This document shows, one piece after another, positions 33,720 to 44,400 of a DNA stretch of 64,000 nucleotides. Numbering within the stretch: position 1 is the stretch's first letter; each line of letters opens with the position of its first letter. This DNA comes from Chaetoderma sp. LZ-2023a (lineage: Eukaryota > Mollusca > Caudofoveata > Chaetodermatida > Chaetodermatidae). The notes below the pieces were generated by a model that ran no database searches, was not told the origin of the DNA, and saw only the letters and a list, made by a program, of their open reading frames with translations. Location of the stretch: positions 78,855,470 to 78,919,469 of the forward strand of contig CM067366.1 of the NCBI GenBank assembly GCA_034401795.1, written 5' to 3'. Position numbers and translations under genes: made by a program.

Positions 33720-34860
33720 ATGATCCATGATGTTTTTGCTGCATTTGTTGAAGTGTTTGCCTATAGTCCCTTTATATATCAACATGTCAAACAGGGGTGG
33801 AATGTGAGTAGTCAGAACTTAAATATATGTTCAGTCAAAGTTGTACCTAAAGCTAGGACTCCATAAGCACAGAGGCGAAGGTGGAAGCGATTTATGATTA
33901 AATTTACTATTATATGTGCAATTCCACATACATGGGCATGTAAGATTTTTTTTATCACGGATCACCACATGTGGTGATTAAACCTCAAAATGCCAGCTAA
34001 ATGAATGCAAATGATGTCAAGGACTCGTATTGCGTGCACACACAACTAGTAGAGCATGCATTGTATAGAGATGCACATATGGAATCACATCTCACTGTTA
34101 TTTGTCAAAGCTTAGAAACAATGCCCATATCAAAGAAAAGTGGCATTCAGTGAAAGGCCTGAAAGCCACTGCTTCCAGTCATATTAATTTTTTTTAAATC
34201 AACAGATTTTCACGTTTGAATTGATTTTAACATTTTGAACAGCCATATTAATTTCAAAATATACAGCATATTTTCTCTGTTTGTTTGCCATGAAATTGAG
34301 ATGCATGTAATTTATCGGTGAAAGGGTTAAGCTTGAAAGCAATATATTTAACACATTCTACATTAGTAACTCCTAAATTATTATATCCTGTGTTTTTAAA
34401 TCTGGGATCTTGTGTGCTGATGCATCATAATTAAAGGATTGAGACCGTAAAAAATTGACTGGCCCCTTAAATTTTGCACTTAGGAGCCCAGGTAGCTACA
34501 TGGTTAAAAAGCTAGGGCTTTATCGCTGGATATAACAAAGTGAATAATGCAACAGTTTATGATGTCATCATTTCTTGTTGACCAACAACATTGTTTTTAT
34601 AATTTAACAATCACGATATATACAGAAGTACATTATCACTTCACAAGTCTATATTAATTAGTGTCTGTGATGCTGTTCTTTGACCTCGCGATCAGTAGAC
34701 AGATTATTGTTGGGATGGAATAAGTAAGTATTCTAAAGAAAGTGAAGCGGAATTTTGGGTTTTCACGATTACCAGTAAGTTTTAGTTGCTTCACACAACT
34801 ACATGTTGGTCTGTCGGTCTGTCTGTCAAATTTTTGATATTTCTGACAAAGCTGCCCAAA
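33720..34860. other. No gene recognised
   Basis: A/T-rich sequence with a partial family M-like arm near 34180-34265; no ORF or RNA gene seen. Confidence 0.4.
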
Positions 34861-34864
34861 TCAC

Positions 34865-35240
34865 AATGGACCTTTCCAGTCTATCCAACCATCATATGAC
34901 GTCATAATCTACTACGTGATGTGTAGGATGATGTTATAATGAATTACAGCATGAATGACTCGATTTAGTTTGTTTTAAATGCTTAATAGTCCAACACGTT
35001 GTACGAATTGTATGTTTTTACTATTTAATAAACATTGTCGAACATTTTGAAACTAATTTGACTGGCAGCAACGTCAGCCATTCAAATTAGTTTAAAATAT
35101 TCAAAATCTTAGCTGTAGTTTTCTGAAAATTGAAAGTCAGCGTGTTCAGAGATCGATTGATCGATCCTAACACGAGCGGTGTGTGGGTGGAGCTTAGCTT
35201 AGAGATGGGTGGGGCATAGCTAAAACTGGAAAGGTCTATT
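34865..35240 (+). mobile_element. Family M MITE, CCTTTCC subfamily
   Basis: TIRs AATGGACCTTTCCAGT and ACTGGAAAGGTCTATT. Core palindrome shortened (35032-35106). Confidence 0.88.
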
Positions 35241-35341
35241 ACTGCGTGTTGCATTTATAAACAACACAATGTTATTGTAAATTTTCTCTTATCAAATAAC
35301 AATCTTAACGTTCTCTGAAGTACTGGTAATATTCTGTGGAC

Positions 35342-36101
35342 AATGGAGGGATCCAATCCATCACTCAAATATGACGTCATAAGTAATGGACCTTTCCACA
35401 GTAATGATGTCATATGACGTCATAATCAGCTAAGCGGTGTGTACGATGATGTCATAATCACTACATCATAAAGATTGTATACGTCCCGTCTTTAGCTCTT
35501 AAAAGTCTGACATGTAAGAATTGTATGTCTCTACTATCTAATAGACATGATGTTGAATATTTTGAAACTAATTTGACTGGGCGCTGTTGCCGCCATAGGC
35601 AGCAACAGCACCCAGTCAAATTAGTTTCAAAATATTCAAAAGCTTACCTGTACAGTTTTCTGGAAATTTATAGTCAGGAAGTTCAGAGATCGATCGATCC
35701 CAACACGAGCGAGGTGTGGGTGGAGCTTAGCTCGAGATGGGCGAGGCATAGCTAAAACTGGAAAAGTCCATTACACCGCTAGTTAAGCTGATGTCATAAT
35801 CCTAATAACGTGTAAATCAAAAATATGTCACTAGTGTACAAATTGTGTCTTTGTTGAATTTACAATGTAATAAACATTCTGTTGAATATTTTGAAACTAA
35901 TTTGACTGGGAGCTGTTTCTGCCATAGACAGCTGCCACCAGTCAAATTAGTTTCAAATATATAATAACTCGCCTGTATCATAATGGAAATTTAGATTCCA
36001 GGGATTTAGGTTTCAGTTTTAAATCAATTTCAACATGTGTGAAAAGGGGGTGGAGCTTAGCTAGAAATGGGTGGGCATAACTAGAAATGGATCCATCTAT
36101 T
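35342..36101 (+). mobile_element. Family M MITE (GGGATCC subfamily) split by a second MITE
   Basis: Left part 35342-35385 (AATGGAGGGATCCAATCC...GACGTCATAAG) continues at 35772 (CACCGCTAGTTAAGCTGATG...) to AAATGGATCCATCTATT. Its own palindrome is at 35879-35972. The gap holds the inner element. Confidence 0.87.
35386..35771 (+). mobile_element. Inner family M MITE nested in another MITE
   Basis: Complete CCTTTCC-type copy, ATGGACCTTTCC to GGAAAAGTCCAT, with TA on each side (35384-35385, 35772-35773). Core palindrome 35551-35641. The insertion into a sister subfamily gives the TA target and the relative ages. Confidence 0.88.
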
Positions 36102-36255
36102 ATTTTGGTACATAAGAGTAATGTACAGACCCATATATGCATCTTAACACATTTGTCTCCACTGAATATATCTTAATAACAATTTGACTGAAAGCTGTTT
36201 TAAGGCAGTAACAAGTTTCAGTTAAATTCAAATTCTTTACGAAATAATCAACGAG

Positions 36256-37691
36256 TTTAAAGCTCTCGTGTTCCATTAAATATAGACACTTTTGCACGAG
36301 ATATGAGATGCCTGTTCAATTTATCCAGCATGCAATGCTACCCAGCATGCAGTGCCCTGACTCCATAATCGTTTGAACTATTGGATGCCATATTCGTTTA
36401 GTCTTGTCTGCACAAGTCAGGATTTCTCAAACAAAACCAACCTGATTGCACGTGCAAATAGTCATTTGTCCTCCAGCTCTGGAAGCGTAAGCACGCACCT
36501 CTTCCCGGCAGTACATTCAACAGTGTATTTCAATACTGTTCAGAGAAAGCGTGTCAATGTCCAGGAGAAAATAGAACGCTTTTATATACATTGACAGTAA
36601 TTTGCATGAAAGTTATTGCTATCAATGGCAGCACCAACATTCAGTCAAATCATTGTCAAAATAATTAGTATGTAATGCAATTACTACCTGCTATAGATTT
36701 GATACAAATTTTATTGAAAAATGTTGCTGCAACAGCTTTTAGTCTATGTATTCTAAAATAATCATCATAATTTTTAGTTGACTCTCGCTACGGATTTGAA
36801 TAGCAATTTGACTAAGTTGTTGGTTTCTAAGGCACCAACAACATTGTCGAATTATTATCCACACACGTGCAATCAATATATTACTATTTAGGTAAAGTGA
36901 GCGTTGGTCTATATACACTTTCTCGCCAAGAATGCTTAGCAAACGACGTGCGTGCGTGTTTAGTTGACAGATTTGTGCATTTGTTTGAAATGCATTGGTC
37001 GAACAGAAATGTACCGAAATATTTCCTTCGTGCAGGCAAAGCGTATTTTGGCCATATACCCACTCCACTTAGATAGTAATACCGAGTGAATTCTATGGAC
37101 AACAATTTGATAACGTTGTTGGTGCCTTGGTAAGCAACAACTTAGTCAAATTGCTCTTCAAATCCGTAGAAAGTGTTGACTGAAATTTATGATGATTATT
37201 TTAGAATACATAGACTGAAAGCTGTTGCAACAATACTTTTAAATAAAATATGTATCAAATACATAGCAGGTAGTAATTGCATTACATAATAATTATTTTG
37301 ACAACGATTTGACTGAATATTGGTGCTGTCATTGATAGCAACAACTTTCACAAAAATTACTGTCAATGTATATAAAAGCATTCTCGTATTTTCTCCTGAA
37401 CATTAACACACTTTCTCTGAACAGCATTGAAACTGTCGAATGTACTGCCGTGAATACGCCCTACATGCGTGCTTATGCGTCCAGAGCTGGAGGACAAATG
37501 ACTATTTACACATGCAAGCTGGTTGGTTTTGTTTGAGAAATCCTGGCTTGCCCAGACAATAGACTAAACGAATATGCCGCCCAATAGTTCTAATGATTAT
37601 GGAATCAGGGCATTGCATGCTGGGTATGTTGAACAGGTATCTTATTTCTCGTGCAAAAGTGTCTATAGTTAATGGAACATGAGAGCTTTAA
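36256..37691. repeat. 1.4-kb inverted repeat: ~600-bp arms, ~230-bp spacer
   Basis: Left arm 36256-36862 matches the complement of 37094-37691 along its whole length, by eye at roughly 85-90% identity; for example TCATTTGTCCTCCAGCTCTG at about 36462 pairs with CAGAGCTGGAGGACAAATGA at about 37483. The left arm has a 17-bp internal duplication around CAGCATGCA that the right lacks. Shorter imperfect palindromes lie inside each arm (for example 36590-36660, 36803-36853). No ORF spans an arm. It lies about 100 bp 3' of the MED7 stop. It may be a foldback element, or a long hairpin RNA source if transcribed. Confidence 0.92.
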
Positions 37692-37750
37692 CTACTGTAT
37701 ATTGTGTAGTAAATATAGCATGATTCTTACATAGAATGAAATGTGTTAAT

Positions 37751-37770
37751 GGGGGGGGGGGGGGGGGGGA
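37751..37770. repeat. Poly-G run in MED7 3' flank
   Basis: About 19 consecutive G on the plus strand (C on the MED7 transcript), some 30 bp after the MED7 stop. Confidence 0.95.
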
Positions 37771-37796
37771 GAGGGAGCAACACGTTCTTTGCTTTC

Positions 37797-38405
37797 TCAT
37801 GTGTTCATGGTGTCAATAATGTCACACATCATTCTGTCCAGTCTGTCACATGGTTCTCCTGCGGCACTTTCACCCATCTCCATAGCAGAGTCATGTGGTT
37901 CTTTCTTAATGTTTACGTCAACTCCACAACTTGTAATACCAGATGTGCCACTAGATGCCAGTTCTGCTTCTATCAGAGATTTTACCGATTGTAATGTATT
38001 ATCATCTGGCAACGAGGCTACAGCAGTTTGAACGATCTCCTGCACTTTATCCAGATGTTTTTGGAACCTGTCTGTAATTTCTAAACATTGCTTATTTTGA
38101 ACATCTAACATAACCCGCAATGTCTCACGAGCCTGATGAGGACGAAACTCATTAATTAAATGATGCATATGAATGAATATTAAATTTAAATCCTCCATTT
38201 TTTCTTGCCGTTTCTGAGATTCAGGCGAAGTTACGAGAACATCAATCAAGTCCAGAAAATTGATTAATAAAGAATGGTTGAGTTTCTTCAGTTCTCGTTT
38301 ATGATCATAGTTTTGTGGATACAATCTGCGAATGCCCTGACTCTCGAGTGGACGAATAATAACATCCTCTGCACTGAATGGTGCTCCAAACATCATGTAA
38401 TTATC
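37797..38405 (-). CDS. MED7: MED7 exon 2
   Basis: Minus-strand acceptor TTTCCAG before GATAATTACATG; runs to TGA at 37797-37799. Contains almost the entire conserved domain. Confidence 0.96.
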   Translation of the reverse strand, partial: DNYMMFGAPFSAEDVIIRPLESQGIRRLYPQNYDHKRELKKLNHSLLINFLDLIDVLVTSPESQKRQEKMEDLNLIFIHMHHLINEFRPHQARETLRVMLDVQNKQCLEITDRFQKHLDKVQEIVQTAVASLPDDNTLQSVKSLIEAELASSGTSGITSCGVDVNIKKEPHDSAMEMGESAAGEPCDRLDRMMCDIIDTMNT

Positions 38406-41400
38406 CTGGAAATAACAAAATACAGTCTAATATCGTATTACACAGCTTCGGTAATATAAATACATCTAGTTCACCCACGGCACCAGAAATAGAGATTCAT
38501 GTAGAACCTGCTTAGATTGCTGATTTGTTACTGTATTCCCCATTGCCATTATCACTTTCCATATGGTGGCCAGTGGCCAATTTCCATAATTGTGACAAGA
38601 TCAGGTCGTTAGACCTTTTGAACCCCAAAGCAATGGAGTGTTCCCTCTGGCACTTAAGTATCTGACATCATAATAAAAAATGTCACAAGCTAGCTGACAT
38701 CACAATCAAAATGACGCATCACCGTTGTTCTTTTGGATGAATACATATTGCAAAAGTCTGTACAGTTTTATTGATATCTGATAAGTCCTTGATGAATTAA
38801 ATATACATTGAAAAACTAACATTTATCTGCACACCACACACCGTTTGGATCACTATGTCTAGCCATCCTATACTTTACATAGGTTCGACAAAAATGTACA
38901 TCCTGGTATGTACTTAGTGACCTGTGACCTAGATATTTGCGTTTTTTACCTGAAACTTGAACTCTCTCTCTCTAGCCAACTGATGATTGTATGTGCCAAA
39001 AGTGGTGAGTCTACTTTCTTGAGATGTGCTAATGACAAACAGACAAATGGCACCAACAGCAATACTCAAATCTGCCTACAGTTGGTTCAAAATCTTAAAA
39101 TCGATTCAAACGTGTGTATAAAGTAGGCAGAGCTTAGCTAGAATAGGGCAGGACATAGCTAGAAATAGATCCCTTTATTACCATGTACTCTAGTAATTGG
39201 CCATTACTAACACCAATTAAAACAGCTGAAGTTGAGAAGGCACTTAAAGCCCTGAAAAATGGACATGCATCTGGACCTGATGGCATGAGCAATGAACTTT
39301 TCAAATATGCAAGTGACATTATCTCAAAACCAATCATGCACCTAATCAATTCGACTTTTATGCACCACGTTCCCATCGAGGCTGTAGGCCAAGGCAGCCT
39401 TATCGCGCTACCCAAGCCCAAGAAGCCACCTGCCCCCCCCCCCCCTCCTCCCCCCACCCAGCAAATCTGCAGCCAATTGTGCTCTTTAACAGCATCCAGA
39501 AAATCCTACCTAATGTTACTCTATGCCGCATCCGAGACAAGATCGATGACTTCACCGGATCATGTCAAAGTGGCTTCAAATGTGGACGCAGCTGCGCAGG
39601 CATTGTATGGGCTCAGCGCATGCTTGCGTCTGTAGTCATGTCCAAACACTGGTATTTCCACAAAATGGGCATTGACATGTCACGAGCCTTCGACACAATT
39701 AAGCGCTCAAAGATCCTAGATGTGCTTTGCCAGGCCAGTTGCAATGAAGATGAGCTACGACTAGTGAGACTACTGCTTGTAGACACCAAACTGAGAGTAT
39801 GAGTCAAGTCAGTGAAGTCTGTAGAGTTTGAGACATCAATCGGCTTCCCACAGGGAGATGGTCTATCCCCAGTGCTTTTCACCTGTTACCTGGCTGTTGC
39901 ATTGAAATCCGTGCGGGAAAATTCAACAAGACCAAAAACCCCAGTGTCAATACTGGGCATGCCGCTAGAGATGGAATATGCCGACGATGTGGACTTTATA
40001 GACGAAGAAAAGAAACCCCTTGACGAACTTCTCCCAATAGCTGCAAGCAAACTAAAAATTGAGAATCTCTTTATGAATGAATCCAAAACAGAGTTCACCC
40101 ACATATACCTATCAACAAAGCATGAAACAAAAGAAAATGATGATCCACTCCGTGGCGGCGAACCATTGAGGAAAAGTAAAATCCTGGGCTCATTGCTTTG
40201 TAGTACTGCTGACATTGCTGCACGCTGCATTATGGGGAACATAGCTTTCCAGTCTTTCTGGAAGCTATGGATTCGAAGATCAAAGATGCCCTTGATAAAA
40301 AGACTACGTTTATACAATGCAACCTGCGTATCCTTGATGGTGTATAACTGTAACAGCTTGGCAGCTCCAAAAGCAGCTCTCGACAAACTCGATGCCTGCT
40401 ACCGCAAACACCTACGCACCATCACTGGACACCGATGGTCAGACAGCATAATTTCCAACAATGAACTATACAAGATGTATAATACATCGCTGTTGTCTGT
40501 AAAAGTCACCCAGCAAAGATGGTCCATGTTTGGCCATGTGCTAAGGATGCCAGAAGACACACCAGCAGAGAGCCTTGGAATTTGCCCTACTCGAAGCCAA
40601 CAAATACAGAGCCAGGAGAGGACGTCATTGTATAAATCTGATAAGTGTGCTACGAGGTGACCTCAAGAAAGCAGGACTAGGTACACTCAAGTCAAGAATG
40701 GACCTGAGGAAGCTATGGATTTGGGCTGAGGACAAGACACAGTGGGCAAAAGCGAAGAAGGACTGATTGCAGCTGTAGGATGTTTCTACGACTACAGCCG
40801 CGGAATACAGTAATCACACATACTCTAGTAATTTATTATATCATATGAGATAGAGCTTCACAGGATCACTGCTTCTATTTTTATCCCACAGTACGGTGTG
40901 ATGTAGACACTATGATGACATTTTGGGCAGGCGGATGGTATGGGAAGAGGGATAGAGGGGAGGGGGTGGGAAGAGGGGGCAGTGGTCTTGTAAAATGTCC
41001 ATTTACAGACCAAAAGTTTATTTTTACCACTGGAATTAGTGGCTCGATAACCAAGACAGTCATTCCTGTGGTAAACGTTAAAAAATAGTCTCTTGGTCTG
41101 CAAATGGACATTTTCTATGAGAAAATTGAAGTTTTCTTGAATAAAATTTTAACATGTTTGACATGCTATACATGTAGTTGCAACATACACTCGTGCCATA
41201 AATTAAATACGAACATATTAATGGTCGAGAGAATTGTGGCAGATCTCCGTAGTCTGTTTCATAGTACACACCCGAGAACCAGCCTACCTTTCACGGATTT
41301 ATCTCTATGTCGATCTATTCTCGGCCGTCATCTTTTTGTCAAGAAATGTGGGTATATTGTGTCATGCCAGACTTATAAATTCATGATAATAGTAATATGT

Positions 41401-44400
41401 CATATCACAATCATTGTGATGGAAATGTAACCAACCAATCAAAAATATTGATATAGTGTGACAGAGCTGGTGCTGATACGCTGGAAACCATAGTCAGTGC
41501 AGGAGGTTAATATCTCGCATACAAAATTTCAGATCATGATCCGGATTGGTACCAAAATCTAAGCATTTTGTCCGGAATATAAAAATTGGACTTGTGAACA
41601 AACTGACCAACCCATACACTGACTTAAAACTAGTTACGAGTTGGAAATAAAAACTACATTGCTTGTTTGATGGCAAATCCCCACGTTCATCATTTTGACA
41701 GCTTAATCCCCGACCCCTGCGGCAGAGCAAAATGTAAATGTCCTCTTGCATTCCACAACCATATTAATGCATGACTAAATTTGGTTGAATTCCGTCCACC
41801 GGATTCAGATGAGCTGCATTACAATCAGTTTCTTGACCTTTTGACTCCTTCACTGCCCACTTGGGGGTGGAGCCAAACATAAATGCTGTCACACAATCGG
41901 CTATTATATGGGCAACAAACATACAAAATTTTTTTGAATTCCACACTGCTTTGGGAGGCGATAGCGTGAAGGAGTTTTTAGGCTATTTGACCTTTGGACC
42001 CTGCACCCCGACACCTCCCGCCATGGGGGTGGAGACAAATGTAAATGGTGTCACACAATCCACAATTATATGAGTAGCCTACATACTAAATTTGGATGAA
42101 TTTCATACAATGGTTTGGGAATTGGGATGAGAATCAGAGATAGTTAAAGTATACAATTTTGAGGATATTTGACATTTTGACCACACCCCCTGACCCCGAG
42201 AGGGCGGAGACAAATATAAATGTTGTCTTGCAATCATATGGGTAACCCACATACCAAATTTGGTTGAATTCCACCCAAAGGTTTAGGAGGAGATAGCATA
42301 TCGGACAGATGGAGGCATTTATAATACATGTATCGTCATTTTTTCAAAATGTGGAGAAACAAGAGGCCCAAGGGCCTGTGGCGCTCACCTGGACCATTGG
42401 CATTTAAACCATTTGCATGATGGATGATTTTCGGAAAATCCAAGATGGCCACCAAAACATTGACCAATCAAGACTTGTCATAGGATTGTTCCTTGACGCC
42501 TACAGTCATAGGATCGTTCGACCCAAGTTTTGTTGAAATCGGGTTATTGATTGAAGGAGTACTGGTTTTAATGGTTCTGGAAAACTTTCAGAAAATCAGC
42601 GATTGCTGCCAAAACATTGACCTATCAAAATCCTTAATAGAATTTCCAGAGGCTAGCTATGACAATAGGATCCATCCAGCCAAAATTGTTTGAAATTGCC
42701 CGAGCGATTAATAAGTAGCATCTTATAGGAATTCCCATTTATCGGAAAACCCAAGATGGCCACCATCAAAATCAACATGTTAGAATTCTGTATACAAGTT
42801 CTGAAGCGTACAGGCCTAGGGCTCTCTGATTTCCCAAAATATTCAGAAAATCCAAAATGGCCGCCAGAAAGATTGACCAATCAAAATTCTATAGGCAATT
42901 TCTAAAGCCTACCGCCCTAGGCTCGTTCCAGCCAGTCTGGTTGAAATCGCCCAAGTAGTTAATGAGTAGACGATTTTAAGCCATTTTTTGGAAAATTCAA
43001 GATGGCCACCGAATAAATTGACCAATTAAAATTCTATATACAAGCCCTGAAGCATAGCACTTTAGGGTCCTTCCAGCCGAGTTTGCGTGAACTCGTTCAA
43101 ACGGTTAATGAGGAATAGCCTTTTAACTGATTTCCCAAAATTTTCAGAAAGTCCAAGATGGCCGCCGGCAAAATGGACCAATCAAAATTCTGTATAGAAG
43201 TTCTGAAATCTATCAGATCTAGTATCCTTCCAGACAAATCTGGTTGAGATTGCTCAAGCAGTTAATGAGGAGTAGTGTTTTAAATGATTTCCTGTCATTT
43301 TTCAGAAAATCCAAGACGGGTGCCGAAAAAATGGTCCAATCAAAATTCTGTATATAACCTCTGAAGCATACTAGGCTAGGGTCCTTCATCCAAGTTTGAT
43401 TCAAATTGGCCCAGTGCTTATCGAGGAGTAGGCTTTTATGTGATTTCAAGAAATTTTCAGAAAATCCAAAATGGCCACCGGAAAAATTGACCAATCAAAA
43501 TTCTGCATACAAGTTCTGAAACATACCAGCATACTATCCTCCCAGCTAAGCCTGATTGAAATTGTTCAAGCAGTTAATGAGGAGGAGCGTTTTAAATGAT
43601 TTCCCACAATTCTTCGGAAAATTCAAGATGGCCGCCCAAAAAATTGACCAAACAGAATTCTGTATACAAGTTCTGAAGCCTACCCCGATAGGGTCAGCCA
43701 AATTATGTTGGAATCCACCAAGCAGTTAATGAAGAGTAGCATTTTTAAGCAAAAGTTGACGGTCAGACGCCGGACGGACGGTCGCCATGCCAAAAGCTCA
43801 CTTGGCCATTCTGGCCAGGTGAGCTAAAAAGTGATGGAAATCCCAAATTAATGCTAAACAAGTGAGGGAAATCCCAAATTAATACTAAACTAGATTGATC
43901 GGTTGATGACATGTCATCGCAAATCCCCACATTCACCGCTTCAAACTTTCACACCCCACAACCCACCCCCTGGGGCCGGAGCCGGAGCCGGAGCCAAATT
44001 TAAACGTCCGTTTGAACTCCGCAACTCACATACCAAATTTGGTTGAATTTCGTCCAATAGTGTCAGAGGAGTTGCATTACAATCAATTTCATGACCATTT
44101 GACCCCATCCCACAACCCCTGGGGGTGGGCCAAAGGTACATGTGCTCATCCACTCCACATTGATATGGGTAACTGACATACTAAATTTGGTCGAATTCCA
44201 TCCAACAGTGTCAGAGGAGTTGCATTACAATCAATTTCATGACCTTTTGACCCCACCCACCACCTCTGTGGGCGGGGCCAAATGTAAATGTGCTCATCCA
44301 CTCTACATTGATATGGGTAGCTCACATACCAAATTGGCTTGAATTCTGTCCAATGGTTTCGGAGGAGATGCATTACAATCAATTTTCGCCGGTTAAAATT

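Noticed and set aside
13592-36101. Regularly similar palindromic repeats suggesting a CRISPR array
   Set aside because: Spacing is irregular, copies are in both orientations, each has TIRs and the host genes have introns; these are MITEs in a eukaryote.
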